Shown here piece by piece: positions 51,956 to 60,465 of a DNA stretch of 64,000 bases. Source of the stretch: Pelomonas sp. Root1237 (GTDB lineage: Bacteria > Pseudomonadota > Gammaproteobacteria > Burkholderiales > Burkholderiaceae_C); the NCBI RefSeq assembly GCF_001425055.1, contig NZ_LMDK01000001.1, forward strand, positions 633,845 to 697,844, given 5' to 3'. Below the pieces are notes generated by a model. The model had not been told where the DNA came from and made no database searches. It worked only from the letters and a program-made list of their open reading frames with translations. Numbering within the stretch: the stretch's first letter is position 1; the number at the start of each line of letters is the position of its first letter. The translations under genes and the position numbers were made by a program.

Positions 51956-52888
51956 TCAGACCGCGGTCAGCCACTCGGCGTACTTGGGGTTGCGGCCGTT
52001 GACGATGTCGAAGAAGGCCGACTGGATCTTTTCGGTGATGGGACCCCGCGACCCCGAACCAATCTCGACACGGTCCAGCTCACGGATGGGCGTCACTTCA
52101 GCGGCGGTGCCGGTGAAGAAGGCCTCGTCGCAGATATAGACCTCGTCGCGGGTGATGCGCTTCTCGACCAGCTTGAGGCCCAGGTCCTGGCAGATCGCGA
52201 AGATGGTGTTGCGGGTGATGCCGTTGAGCGCGCCGGCCGACAGGTCGGGCGTGTAGACGACGCCGCCCTTGATGACGAACAGGTTCTCGCCGGCGCCTTC
52301 GGACACGAAGCCGGAGGCGTCCAGCAGCAGGGCCTCGTCGTAGCCGTCGTCGGTGGCTTCCATGTTGGCCAGGATGGAGTTGGTGTAGTTGGACACCGTC
52401 TTGGCCTGCGTCATCGTGATGTTGACGTGGTGGCGTGTGTAGGAGCTGGTCTTGACGCGGATGCCGCGCTTCATGCCTTCCTCGCCGAGGTAGGCGCCCC
52501 AGCTCCAGGCGGCCACCATCAGGTGCACCTGGTTGCCCTTGGGGCTGACGCCCAGCTTCTCGGAGCCGATCCAGATCAGCGGGCGGATGTAGGCGCTCTT
52601 CAGGCCGTTGGCCTTGACCACCTCGCGCTGGGCCTCGTTGACCTGCTCCACCGAGAAGGGGATCTTCATGCGCAGGATCTTGCCGCTGTTGAACAGGCGC
52701 TGGGTGTGCTCCTGCAGGCGGAAGATGGCGGTGCCGTTGACCGTGTCATAGGCGCGCACGCCCTCGAAGGCGCCGCAGCCGTAATGCAGGGTGTGGGTCA
52801 GCACGTGGATCTTGGCGTCGCGCCAGTCGACGAGCTCGCCGTCCATCCAGATCTTGCCGTCGCGGTCATGCAGGGGGGCGGGAACCAT
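51956..52888 (-). CDS. ilvE: branched-chain amino acid aminotransferase
   Basis: This 310-aa PLP enzyme of fold type IV catalyses the last step of valine, leucine and isoleucine synthesis and the first step of their breakdown. Seen: WMDGELVDWRDAKIHVLTHTLHYGCGAFEGVRAY at the N-terminus, the PLP lysine in TQAKTVSNYTNS, DEALLLDASGFVSEGAGENLFVIKGG and GITRNTIFAICQDLG. The length is standard. A zinc-finger protein gene follows. Confidence 0.96.
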   Translation of the reverse strand: MVPAPLHDRDGKIWMDGELVDWRDAKIHVLTHTLHYGCGAFEGVRAYDTVNGTAIFRLQEHTQRLFNSGKILRMKIPFSVEQVNEAQREVVKANGLKSAYIRPLIWIGSEKLGVSPKGNQVHLMVAAWSWGAYLGEEGMKRGIRVKTSSYTRHHVNITMTQAKTVSNYTNSILANMEATDDGYDEALLLDASGFVSEGAGENLFVIKGGVVYTPDLSAGALNGITRNTIFAICQDLGLKLVEKRITRDEVYICDEAFFTGTAAEVTPIRELDRVEIGSGSRGPITEKIQSAFFDIVNGRNPKYAEWLTAV

Positions 52889-52925
52889 CGTTACTCCAGT
52901 GCGTGCGGGGTGAAAGCGGGCGATT

Positions 52926-53303
52926 TTACGAAGCTTGGGCTGCGCGGATCAGCCGCCACTCGACGAGCTTGCCTTTCACCAGCTTGACTTCGACGGCGTC
53001 GCCGCCGGCGTCGCGCCAGACAAAGGTCTCCGGCGCCTGCTTTTGCCCCAAGCTGCCGGCCAGGCCGATCAGGTCCACCAGCTTCATGCCGGCGTGCAGT
53101 TTGCTGTTCAGCATGACCGCATTGGCCACCGAGCCCAGCGGGGCCGCGCCGGCCACCTTCATGACCCGCATCAGCCGCGAGATCTGCAACAGCAGCCAGA
53201 AGACGATGCCCGTCGTCGCGAAGATGACGCCCTGCCAGCCGAGCAGCGCCCCGCCACCAATGAGAGCCACCAGCGCCAGGCCAACACCGATCCACGGATT
53301 CAT
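52926..53303 (-). CDS. small membrane protein of unknown function
   Basis: This 125-aa protein has two N-terminal membrane helices (WIGVGLALVALIGGGALLGW and GVIFATTGIVFWLLLQI) and a cytoplasmic C-terminal domain ending in VEVKLVKGKLVEWRLIRAAQ. It occurs as a conserved hypothetical in related bacteria by memory only. Its start overlaps the stop of the ABM-domain gene as ATGA. No function can be given. Confidence 0.78.
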   Translation of the reverse strand: MNPWIGVGLALVALIGGGALLGWQGVIFATTGIVFWLLLQISRLMRVMKVAGAAPLGSVANAVMLNSKLHAGMKLVDLIGLAGSLGQKQAPETFVWRDAGGDAVEVKLVKGKLVEWRLIRAAQAS

Positions 53304-53647
53304 GCTTGCGGGTCCTTCAGCCCATCGTCGCGTTGCCAGGCATAGGCGCGCTCGACCTTGGCCACGCGCAGCGTGTAGTGCTGGTACCAATCGCTGCGGC
53401 CGGTGTCGCGGGCGATCTTGTGCTCGGCGTTGCGGCGCCAGGCGGCAATGTCCTCGGGGCTGCGCCAGTAGGAGACCGTGATGCCCAGGCCATCCTCGCC
53501 GCGGGTGCTCTCCACGCCCAGATAACCCGGCTGCTCGGAAGCCAGGGCCACCATGCGGTCAGCCATGTCGCCATAGCCGCCGTCAACGGGCGTGCGCTGG
53601 CTGGTGAAGATGACGGCGTAGTAGGGGGGCTCGGGCAGTGCGCTCAT
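53300..53647 (-). CDS. antibiotic biosynthesis monooxygenase (ABM) domain protein
   Basis: This 115-aa dimeric alpha/beta-barrel protein shows YYAVIFTSQRTPVDGGYGDMADRMVALASEQPGYLGVESTRG and TVSYWRSPEDIAAWRRNAEHKIAR, the ABM pattern shared with heme-degrading and quinone-forming enzymes. I use the ATG at 53647, 9 bases after AGGA. It couples to the small membrane protein gene by an ATGA overlap. Confidence 0.88.
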   Translation of the reverse strand: MSALPEPPYYAVIFTSQRTPVDGGYGDMADRMVALASEQPGYLGVESTRGEDGLGITVSYWRSPEDIAAWRRNAEHKIARDTGRSDWYQHYTLRVAKVERAYAWQRDDGLKDPQA

Positions 53648-53668
53648 GGCGCACATCCTGCCACGCCG

Positions 53669-54085
53669 TCAGGCCGCTAGCGGCAGGCGGGTCACCTCGA
53701 CGCTGTCGGCCGAGCGTTGCGTCGGCCCATGGTAGACAGCCTCGATGTTGTTGCCGTCGGGGTCCAGCACGAAGGCGGCGTAATAGCCCGGGTGGTAATG
53801 GCGCGGCCCCGGGGTGCCGTGATCGCGGCCGCCGGCGGACAGCGTCATCGCATGGAAGCGCCGGACCTCATCCTCGCTGTGGGCCTGGAAGGCCAGATGC
53901 ACATGTGACACGCGGCCATCGGCCTTGTCGACGTAGAACTCGTCGGCGTAGAAGCAGCCCTCTGCTTCGCCGAAGGCCTCGAGCCGCCCGATGGCGTCCA
54001 GCGCCGCACGGTAGAAGCGCCGGCTGGCCGCCAGGTCGCTCACGCGCAGATGCACGTGGTCGAGCAGGCGGCCGCAGTGCTCCAT
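53669..54085 (-). CDS. VOC-family (glyoxalase-like) protein
   Basis: This 138-aa protein of the vicinal oxygen chelate fold has LLDHVHLRVSDLAASRRFYRAAL, HVHLAFQAHSEDEVRRFH and AAFVLDPDGNNIEAVYHG. His and Glu residues at the expected metal positions are present. Members include lyases, dioxygenases and resistance proteins; the substrate is unknown. It follows the PilZ-like gene by 7 bp and lies 21 bp upstream of the ABM gene. Confidence 0.92.
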   Translation of the reverse strand: MEHCGRLLDHVHLRVSDLAASRRFYRAALDAIGRLEAFGEAEGCFYADEFYVDKADGRVSHVHLAFQAHSEDEVRRFHAMTLSAGGRDHGTPGPRHYHPGYYAAFVLDPDGNNIEAVYHGPTQRSADSVEVTRLPLAA

Positions 54086-54092
54086 ATCCGTC

Positions 54093-54524
54093 CTACTTGG
54101 TTACTTTGAGCAGCACGCAGCGCACCCATTGCCCCGATTCGAGCGCGTCCTTGTGGCCGTTCAGGAACTGTTCGGCCGTCGAGTTGCGCGCGGTGAAGCA
54201 CATGCCGTGCAGGATGCCCATGCGTGGCACGGGCCGCGACCATTTGCGCTCGACGACGCCGTTGAACCAGGACACCTGCTCATCGTCGCTGTCCACGTCG
54301 GCGCGGCCCAGCAGCAGCACGACCTCGTATTTGTCCTCGGTCAGCGGCTCGGCCGCGCTGGTCAGCACCTGCAGGCCGCCGTCGCTCATGTTCAGCACCA
54401 GGCCGGCCGGCCCCTGGCTGAACTGCACCGGCTTGAAGACCCAACCGGGCAGGGAGTCGGCATCGTGCTGGGCGGCCAGGAAATCGGTGCGGGCGTGCTG
54501 CCTGAGATTGGCGGGATCTGACAT
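54093..54524 (-). CDS. small cytoplasmic protein, possibly PilZ-like
   Basis: This 143-aa protein has a central beta-rich segment, GLVLNMSDGGLQVLTSAAEPLTEDKYEVVLLLG, that resembles the DxSxxG core of PilZ c-di-GMP-binding domains, though the upstream RxxxR is not evident (RQHARTDF is a weak candidate). No membrane segment or signal is seen. It is the first gene of a likely transcript with VOC, ABM and membrane-protein genes. The PilZ assignment is tentative. Confidence 0.6.
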   Translation of the reverse strand: MSDPANLRQHARTDFLAAQHDADSLPGWVFKPVQFSQGPAGLVLNMSDGGLQVLTSAAEPLTEDKYEVVLLLGRADVDSDDEQVSWFNGVVERKWSRPVPRMGILHGMCFTARNSTAEQFLNGHKDALESGQWVRCVLLKVTK

Positions 54525-54605
54525 GAACGGGGTCCTCCGGTGCGAGGCCCCGATCCTAAGCAGACTTTGGCGTGGCGTGCACCATGGAAACCTGTTGTCT
54601 CAGTT

Positions 54606-55970
54606 TCAAATGAGCCCGCGCAAGACCTCGATGGCTTGCTCCACCCGCTCGACGGCATGGATGGTCAGCCCCTCGATGGCCTTCTTGGGCGCATTCGCCT
54701 TGGGCACGACGGCGACGCTGAAGCCCAGCTTGGCGGCCTCCTTGAGGCGCTCCTGGCCGCGCGGCGCGGGGCGAACCTCGCCGGCCAGGCCGACCTCGCC
54801 AAAGGCGATGAAGCCACGCGGCAGGGCCTTGCCGCGCAGCGAACTCTGGATGGCCAGCAGCACGGCCAGGTCGGCCGCCGGCTCGCTGATGCGCACGCCG
54901 CCGACGGCGTTGACGAACACGTCCTGGTCGCCGGTGGCCACGCCCGCATGCCGGTGCAGCACGGCCAGCAGCATCGCGAGGCGGTCACGGTCCAGGCCCA
55001 CCGACAACCGCCGCGGGCTGACACCGCCGCTGTCCACCAGTGCCTGCAGCTCGACCAGCAGCGGCCGCGTGCCTTCCAGCGTCACCAGCACGCAGCTGCC
55101 CGGCACGGGCTCGGCGTGGGTGGACAGGAAGATGGCGCTCGGGTTGGTGACGCCCTTGAGCCCCTTCTCCGTCATCGCGAACACGCCGATCTCGTTGACC
55201 GCGCCGAAGCGGTTCTTGATGGCGCGCACCAGGCGGAAGCTGCTGTGCGTGTCGCCCTCGAAATACAGCACCGTGTCGACGATGTGCTCCAGCACACGCG
55301 GGCCGGCCAGCGCACCTTCCTTGGTCACATGACCCACCAGCACGATGGCACAGCCGCGCGCCTTGGCCGTGCGTGTGAGCTGGGCCGCGCATTCGCGCAC
55401 CTGGGCGACGGAGCCGGGCGCTGAAGAGAGCTGCTCGGAGTACAGCGTCTGGATGGAGTCGATGACGCAGAAGTCGGGCTCCTCGACGTCGATGGTGGCG
55501 AGGATGCGCTCCAGGCTGATCTCGGCCAGCACGCGCACCTTGGCGCCCGACAGGCCCAGGCGCCGCGAGCGCATCGCGACCTGGGCGCCGCTTTCCTCGC
55601 CGGTCACGTACAGGACTTTCACGGTTTGCGACAACGACTCAACCGCCTGCAGCAGCAGCGTCGACTTGCCGATGCCCGGATCGCCGCCGATCAGCACGAC
55701 GCCGCCGGCGACGATGCCTCCGCCCAGCACCCGGTCCAGCTCTTCCTGGCCCGTGGGCGTGCGCTCGAAGTCGCTGGCCTCGATCTCGGAGAGCGTGGCC
55801 ACCGGCTGGCTCTTGGCCAGCGACTGGTAGCGGTTCTTGACGCCGCCGGTGGGCTCGGCGATGCCCTCGGTCAGCGTGTTCCAGGCGCCGCAGTGCGGGC
55901 ATTTGCCCAGCCATTTGGCGTTGGTGCCGCCGCATTCGGTGCAGGTGTAGATGCTCTTGCTTGTCGCCAT
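54606..55970 (-). CDS. radA: DNA repair protein RadA (Sms)
   Basis: This 454-aa RecA-like ATPase promotes branch migration in recombination. The N-terminal zinc finger is CTECGGTNAKWLGKCPHCG (residues 10-28). Walker A is GGDPGIGKSTLLLQ near 95, Walker B is the FCVIDSIQTL segment, and the RadA-specific KNRFG motif is IKNRFGAVNEIG. A C-terminal Lon-protease-like domain follows. Its start is 15 bp from the structured repeat, copy B, so the leader of radA must include part of that element or start within it. Confidence 0.96.
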   Translation of the reverse strand: MATSKSIYTCTECGGTNAKWLGKCPHCGAWNTLTEGIAEPTGGVKNRYQSLAKSQPVATLSEIEASDFERTPTGQEELDRVLGGGIVAGGVVLIGGDPGIGKSTLLLQAVESLSQTVKVLYVTGEESGAQVAMRSRRLGLSGAKVRVLAEISLERILATIDVEEPDFCVIDSIQTLYSEQLSSAPGSVAQVRECAAQLTRTAKARGCAIVLVGHVTKEGALAGPRVLEHIVDTVLYFEGDTHSSFRLVRAIKNRFGAVNEIGVFAMTEKGLKGVTNPSAIFLSTHAEPVPGSCVLVTLEGTRPLLVELQALVDSGGVSPRRLSVGLDRDRLAMLLAVLHRHAGVATGDQDVFVNAVGGVRISEPAADLAVLLAIQSSLRGKALPRGFIAFGEVGLAGEVRPAPRGQERLKEAAKLGFSVAVVPKANAPKKAIEGLTIHAVERVEQAIEVLRGLI

Positions 55971-55984
55971 CAGCGCATTGTCTT

Positions 55985-56251
55985 AGGGTCTGCTGACACG
56001 GTGGCAATGGGCCGCGTTGTGACCAGAAGGGTCGCGAGCAAGGCGCAAAGCGGAGCCGGGTTGGGCACCCGGCGAGCATTTGCAACGCCGCGCGCGGCCT
56101 TTCTGGTCACAACCCTTCGGGAAGACCGGCAGCCAGGGGCCACTCGGCGTTGCACCGCTTGCCCGCACATGAGTGCGGGCGGCTCGTTGCGCCTTGATTG
56201 GCCCCTGGCTGCCGGCCTTCGCGGCCCATTGCCGCCGTGTCAGCAGACCCT
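55985..56251. repeat. structured three-arm repeat element, copy B
   Basis: The outer inverted repeat pairs 55986-56013 with 56223-56250 (28 bp, one T-G pair). It encloses an arm with GTTGTGACCAGAA (56016-56028) paired to 56102-56114, which has an inner GCCGGGT/ACCCGGC hairpin. A second arm pairs 56123-56143 with 56199-56219, with one A-C mismatch and an inner CCCGCAC/GTGCGGG hairpin. The order of arms is the reverse of copy A (37672-37928). The arm ends GTTGTGACCAGAA and CAGGGGCC are conserved between copies while other stem positions change on both strands together. The element spans the gap between an MFS gene and radA, and its end overlaps the last codons of the MFS gene. Confidence 0.85.
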
Positions 56252-57409
56252 GGGGCGCACCCAGGCTGTCAGCAGCAGTGCGGCGGCCAGCGCGCAGCCA
56301 GCCGAGAAGCCGAAGGCGACGGTCGCCGACAGGCCCTCCCACAGCCAGCCGAACAGCAGCGAGGCCGGCAGCAGCATGGCGCCCATGACGAGGTTGAGCC
56401 AGCCGAAGGCGGTGCCGCGCTGTTCGGCCGGCGCCAGGTCGGCCAGCAACGCGCGCTCGACGCCCTCCGTCGCGGCCATGAAGATGCCGTAGAGGCCGAA
56501 CAGCAGGTACAGCCGCCAGCCCGGCGCGGCCCACGCCGCCATGCCGATGTAGAAGGCGGCATAGGCGACATAGCCGGCCACCAGCAGGTGAACGCGGCCG
56601 ACGCGGTCCGACAACCCGCCCAGCGGCACCGCGAACAGCGCCGCGACGCCCGACACCGCGGCCCACAGCAACGGCACCTGCGCCTCGGCGACGCCGAGCT
56701 CCTTGGCGCGCAGCAGCAGGAACATGTTGCTGGAGTTGCCCAGCGTGAACAGCGCAACGACGACGAGGTAGCGCCGCAGCGGCTGGGGCAGGCCAGCCAG
56801 CGTCCAGCTGAAGCGCGGTGGCGCGGTGGCCGGTGGCGGGGCTTCCCGCACCGCCAGCGTCAGCCCCAGGCAGAGCAGGCCGGGAATGATGGCCCACAGG
56901 AAAACCTGGCCCAGCGGCACGCCCGCACCCAGCAGCGCCCAGGCCAGCAGCGGCCCGATGACGGCGCCGGCGTTGTCCATGGCGCGGTGCAGGCCGAAGG
57001 CCAGGCCGCGCTGGCCCGGCCCGATGTTGGCAGCCAGCAGCGCGTCACGCGGCGCGGCACGCACGGCCTTGGCGATACGGTCGGTCAGGCGCAGGGCCAG
57101 CAGCATGGGCCAGCCGGTCACGAAGGCGATCAGCGGCCGTGCGATGCCGGCCAGGCCGTAGCCGGCGATGACCCAGGGTTTGCTGCGCCCGCTGCGGTCC
57201 ACCATGACGCCGGCCCAGAGCTTGAGCAGGCTGGCCAGAGCCTCGGCCAGGCCCTCGATGAGGCCCAGCACCCGCGGGCCGGCCATCAGCACGCCGCTCA
57301 GATACAAGGGCACGAGGGGGTAGATCAGCTCGCTGGCGCTGTCGTTGACGAGGCTGATCAGGCCGAGCAGCCAGACGCTGCGCGGCAGCGAGAAAAGGGC
57401 CCTGAGCAT
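56240..57409 (-). CDS. MFS transporter
   Basis: This 389-aa inner-membrane protein has 12 predicted helices. It starts MLRALFSLPRSVWLLGLISLVNDSASELIYPLVPLYLSG and carries motif A variants WAGVMVDRSGRSKP and GGLSDRVGRVHLL. The N-terminal SLVNDSASEMIYP-type signature is shared with a group of uncharacterised MFS permeases. The substrate is unknown. Its stop and last four codons lie within the end of structured repeat copy B, so the repeat may have joined or changed the C-terminus. Confidence 0.9.
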   Translation of the reverse strand: MLRALFSLPRSVWLLGLISLVNDSASELIYPLVPLYLSGVLMAGPRVLGLIEGLAEALASLLKLWAGVMVDRSGRSKPWVIAGYGLAGIARPLIAFVTGWPMLLALRLTDRIAKAVRAAPRDALLAANIGPGQRGLAFGLHRAMDNAGAVIGPLLAWALLGAGVPLGQVFLWAIIPGLLCLGLTLAVREAPPPATAPPRFSWTLAGLPQPLRRYLVVVALFTLGNSSNMFLLLRAKELGVAEAQVPLLWAAVSGVAALFAVPLGGLSDRVGRVHLLVAGYVAYAAFYIGMAAWAAPGWRLYLLFGLYGIFMAATEGVERALLADLAPAEQRGTAFGWLNLVMGAMLLPASLLFGWLWEGLSATVAFGFSAGCALAAALLLTAWVRPRVC

Positions 57410-57524
57410 CGGGGCATGTTATGTCCTGGGTGCCAGACCGCCCGAGCGCAGCGAGTAGCTCTGGCATCCACTGAGCAGGGGCGTGGGACACTCGGCGCCT
57501 TGCAGTTTCTCGATGGAGCCGGTC

Positions 57525-58154
57525 ATGGAGTTTTCGGTCTGGTTGGCCTTTTTTGCCGCATCCTGGGCGATCAGCCTGTCCCCCGGCGCAGGTGCTGTCG
57601 CGGCGATGAGCGCGGGCCTGAGCCATGGCTTCAGGCGCGGCTATTTCATGACCTTCGGCCTCATCCTGGGCATCCTGACCCAGGTCGTCCTCGTCGGCGC
57701 CGGCCTGGGCGCGCTGATCGCGGCCTCGTCGCTGGGTTTTGCCCTCGTCAAATGGGCTGGCGTGGCCTACCTGGTCTGGCTGGGTGTGCAGCAATGGCGT
57801 GCACCGGCCAAGCCCATGGTGGCGGCGGATGACGGCGCCGTGCTGGCCACGCGCCGCCAGCTGGTGCTGCGCGGCTGGGGCATCAATGCCGTCAACCCCA
57901 AGGGCACGGTCTTCCTGCTGGCCGTCGTGCCGCAGTTCCTCGACCTGCATGCCGCGTTGGCGCCGCAATACCTCGTCATCGGCTGCACGCTGGCCTTCAC
58001 CGACCTGGTCGTCATGGCCGGCTACACCGTGCTGGCCGCGCGGGTGCTGGCGGCGCTGAAGAGCGAGCACCACATCAAGGTGCTGAACCGCGTCTTCGGC
58101 TCGCTGTTCGTCGCGGCCGGTGCGTTGCTGGCGACCTTCAAGCGCGCGGCCTGA
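57525..58154 (+). CDS. LysE/RhtB-family amino acid exporter
   Basis: This 209-aa protein has five to six membrane helices with the family N-terminus FFAASWAISLSPGAGAVAAMSAGLSHGFRRG and the NPKGTVFLLAVVPQF motif. LysE/RhtB proteins export amino acids or related small molecules. GGAG lies seven bases before the ATG at 57525. Its TGA overlaps the start of the EamA gene by one base (TGATG), so translation is coupled. Confidence 0.9.
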   Translation: MEFSVWLAFFAASWAISLSPGAGAVAAMSAGLSHGFRRGYFMTFGLILGILTQVVLVGAGLGALIAASSLGFALVKWAGVAYLVWLGVQQWRAPAKPMVAADDGAVLATRRQLVLRGWGINAVNPKGTVFLLAVVPQFLDLHAALAPQYLVIGCTLAFTDLVVMAGYTVLAARVLAALKSEHHIKVLNRVFGSLFVAAGALLATFKRAA

Positions 58155-59056
58155 TGGCGGCGGGAGACAAGCCCGGCCGCCTGCCCACCTGGTTCCTCTT
58201 CCTGGCCCCGGTCGCGATCTGGGCCAGCACCTGGCACGTCATCCTGTACCAGCTCGCGTCGACAGTGCCGGCGCTGACGTCGGTGGGCTGGCGCTTCGCG
58301 CTGTCGGCGCTGATGCTCGCCGGGCTGGCGCGCTGGCAGGGCGTGTCGCTGAAGCTGCCGCGCTATGCCCACGGCTACATGCTGGGCACCGGCGTCATCC
58401 AGTACGCCGGCAACTATTGGGCGGTCTACGAAGCTGAGCGCCTGGTGCCCAGCGGCCTCGTCGCCGTGCTTTTCTGCCTGATGGTGTTCATGAACGCGCT
58501 GGTGGCCTGGCTGCTGTGGCGCCAGCCGGTGAGCCGACGCTTCCTCATTGCATCCAGCGGCGCCGTGCTGGGCGTGGCGCTGATCTTCTGGCCCGAACTC
58601 GCGTCTACCGGCGCGCGGCCGAATGCGGCCCTGGGGCTGGGCCTGAGCTTCTTCGCCGTCGTGGTGGCGGTCATCGGTGGCTTCTTCACCTTGGTGTTGA
58701 CGCGCCGCGGCCTGCCGCTGGTGCCGGTGCTGGCCTGGAGCATGGGCTATGGCGCGGCCTTCCTGCTGGGGATGTCGCTGGCGCTGGGCCACGGCCTGCC
58801 CTTCGACGGCGCCTGGACCTATGTCGGCAGCCTCGTCTACCTGGCCGCCTTTGGCTCGGTCATCGCCTTCACGCTGTACTACAAGCTCGCCGAGCGCCGC
58901 GGCCCGGCGCAGGCGGCGCTCATCGGCGTGCTGGTGCCCGTCATCGCGCTGATCGTGTCGGCCGTGCTGGAGGGCTGGCAGGCGACGCCGCTGGCGGTGG
59001 GCGGCATGGTGCTGTGCCTGGCCAGCCTGTTCGTCGCGACGCGGCCGCAGCGCTAA
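58154..59056 (+). CDS. EamA/DMT-family permease
   Basis: This 300-aa protein has ten predicted helices in two EamA repeats. It opens with FLAPVAIWASTWHVILYQLASTVPALTSVGWRFALSALML and its second half has WSMGYGAAFLLGMSLALGHG and AFTLYYKLAERRGPAQAALIGVLVPVIALI. Such carriers export amino acids, nucleobases or other metabolites. It is coupled to the LysE-type gene. Its stop overlaps that of the convergent azoreductase gene. Confidence 0.92.
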   Translation: MAAGDKPGRLPTWFLFLAPVAIWASTWHVILYQLASTVPALTSVGWRFALSALMLAGLARWQGVSLKLPRYAHGYMLGTGVIQYAGNYWAVYEAERLVPSGLVAVLFCLMVFMNALVAWLLWRQPVSRRFLIASSGAVLGVALIFWPELASTGARPNAALGLGLSFFAVVVAVIGGFFTLVLTRRGLPLVPVLAWSMGYGAAFLLGMSLALGHGLPFDGAWTYVGSLVYLAAFGSVIAFTLYYKLAERRGPAQAALIGVLVPVIALIVSAVLEGWQATPLAVGGMVLCLASLFVATRPQR

Positions 59057-59685
59057 ATGCGCTCGGCCGCCGCTTCGGCCTGGGCGCGCCGTGCCTGCTT
59101 CAGCGCGGCCAGCGAGGTGGGGTCGGTCAGCGTGGGTGCGATGACGATCTCCTGCGCCACCTTGATGCCCAGGAAGCCGAGCCAGGCGCGCATCGCGGCC
59201 TTTTGCGTGTCCAGGTGACCCTGGGCCGAGTGGCCCTCGCTGCCATAGTCGCTCGCGCTGCTGTAGACCAGCACGGCGCGCTTGCCCGACAGCAACGGCC
59301 GGTAGCCGGTGTCACGCTGCCAGGCCCAGTTCTGGCCCGGCAGCGTGACCACGTCGATGTAGTGCTTGAGGCGGTAGGGCAGGCCCAGGTTCCACATCGG
59401 CAGGTTGATGACGTAGTGGTCGGCCCGGTTGAAGGCTTCGGCCAGCGCGACGGCGCGCGCCCAGTGGCGGCGCTGGTCGTGGGTCGCCTGCTGGCTGCGC
59501 AGCACGGCGAACTTGGCCGCGATCATGTCGGCGTCGAATTCGGGCAGCGCGAGCTGCCAGACGTCGGCAACCTCGACCTGGGCGTCGGCACGGACGGCGC
59601 GGTAGCGGGCGACGAAGGCCTCGGCGATCTCGCGCGATGTGGAGGCCGGATTCGGCGAGCCCTGGATGTGCAGCAGCCGGCTCAT
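59053..59685 (-). CDS. FMN-dependent NADH:quinone/azo reductase (AzoR-like)
   Basis: This 210-aa flavodoxin-fold enzyme has LLHIQGSPNPASTSREIAEAF near the N-terminus, which binds FMN phosphate, then PMWNLGLPYRLKHYIDVV and VLVYSSASDYG, typical of AzoR. It reduces quinones and azo dyes with NADH, protecting against electrophiles. Its start follows the SMR gene stop by 2 bp, so the two should be cotranscribed under the divergent HxlR regulator. Confidence 0.92.
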   Translation of the reverse strand: MSRLLHIQGSPNPASTSREIAEAFVARYRAVRADAQVEVADVWQLALPEFDADMIAAKFAVLRSQQATHDQRRHWARAVALAEAFNRADHYVINLPMWNLGLPYRLKHYIDVVTLPGQNWAWQRDTGYRPLLSGKRAVLVYSSASDYGSEGHSAQGHLDTQKAAMRAWLGFLGIKVAQEIVIAPTLTDPTSLAALKQARRAQAEAAAERI

Positions 59686-59687
59686 CT

Positions 59688-60005
59688 TCAGCCCTCCAGC
59701 CAGCGCAGGCCGGCGATGCCGGCCACGATGAGGGCCATGCAGCCCAGCCGTGCGGGCGAGGCGCTGTCGCCGTGCACCCAGACGCCCAGCAGCGCCACGC
59801 CAACGGCGCCGATGCCGGTCCAGACCGCATAGGCCGTGCCGGTCGGCAGGCTTTTGAGCGACTGCGTCAGCAGCACGATGGACAGCAGCGCGGCGAGCAC
59901 GCCGGCCGCGCCTGGCAGCGGCCGGCGCCAGCCGTCGGACGCCTTCAACGCCGCGGCCATGGCGATCTCGACCAGACCGGCACTCACCAACAGAAACCAA
60001 GCCAT
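59688..60005 (-). CDS. SMR-family small multidrug transporter
   Basis: This 105-aa protein has four membrane helices with the SMR pattern: WFLLVSAGLVEIAMAAALKASDGW (with the essential Glu in the first helix) and LPTGTAYAVWTGIGAVGVALLG. It resembles SugE/Gdx-type proteins, some of which export guanidinium or quaternary cations. It is the first gene of the transcript that includes azoR and faces hxlR across about 90 bp. Confidence 0.93.
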   Translation of the reverse strand: MAWFLLVSAGLVEIAMAAALKASDGWRRPLPGAAGVLAALLSIVLLTQSLKSLPTGTAYAVWTGIGAVGVALLGVWVHGDSASPARLGCMALIVAGIAGLRWLEG

Positions 60006-60061
60006 GGGGTCTCTCCAAGTTGCAATGGGCTCACTGTGGGAGGCCAGGCACAGAATCGGAA

Positions 60062-60081
60062 GTACGCACCTTTTGGTAACC
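60062..60081. promoter_or_regulatory. possible HxlR-type operator
   Basis: The sequence GTACGCACCTTTTGGTAAC lies in the 91-bp divergent region between the SMR and HxlR-family genes. GTAC/GTAAC ends around a T-rich centre resemble sites bound by HxlR-family regulators of quinone and azoreductase genes. The dyad symmetry is imperfect, so this is a position-supported guess. Confidence 0.35.
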
Positions 60082-60096
60082 AGGGAAATCCAGACG

Positions 60097-60465
60097 ATGG
60101 CCGACACATCAACCGGCAATGTGCTCAGCGCCAACTGCCCCTCGCGTGCCGCACTTGAGGTGGTGGGCAGCAAATGGGCGCTGCTGATCGTGCCGCTGCT
60201 GGCCCGGCAGCCGCTGCGCAACAACGAGCTGCTGCGCCAGGTGGGCGGCATCTCGCAGAAGATGATGACGCAGACGTTGCGCGAACTGGAGCGCCACGGC
60301 CTGGTGCAGCGCACCGACCATCAGACCGTGCCGCCGCACGTCGACTACCAGTTGACCGAACTGGGCCGGTCGCTGAGCGAGGCGCTGGTGGTGGTGGACC
60401 GCTGGGCCGAACGGCACTACCCCGCCGTAGCATCGGCGCGCATGGCGTTCGACCGCCGGCGCTAG
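60097..60465 (+). CDS. HxlR-family transcriptional regulator
   Basis: This 122-aa winged-HTH regulator has the family pattern CPSRAALEVVGSKWALLIVPLLARQPLRNNELLRQVGGISQKMMTQTLRELERHGLVQR, with the conserved Cys near the N-terminus that senses electrophiles in related proteins. It is divergent from the SMR-azoreductase genes and is the likely repressor of both. Its stop overlaps the stop of the convergent tetR-like gene by 4 bp. Confidence 0.93.
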   Translation: MADTSTGNVLSANCPSRAALEVVGSKWALLIVPLLARQPLRNNELLRQVGGISQKMMTQTLRELERHGLVQRTDHQTVPPHVDYQLTELGRSLSEALVVVDRWAERHYPAVASARMAFDRRR

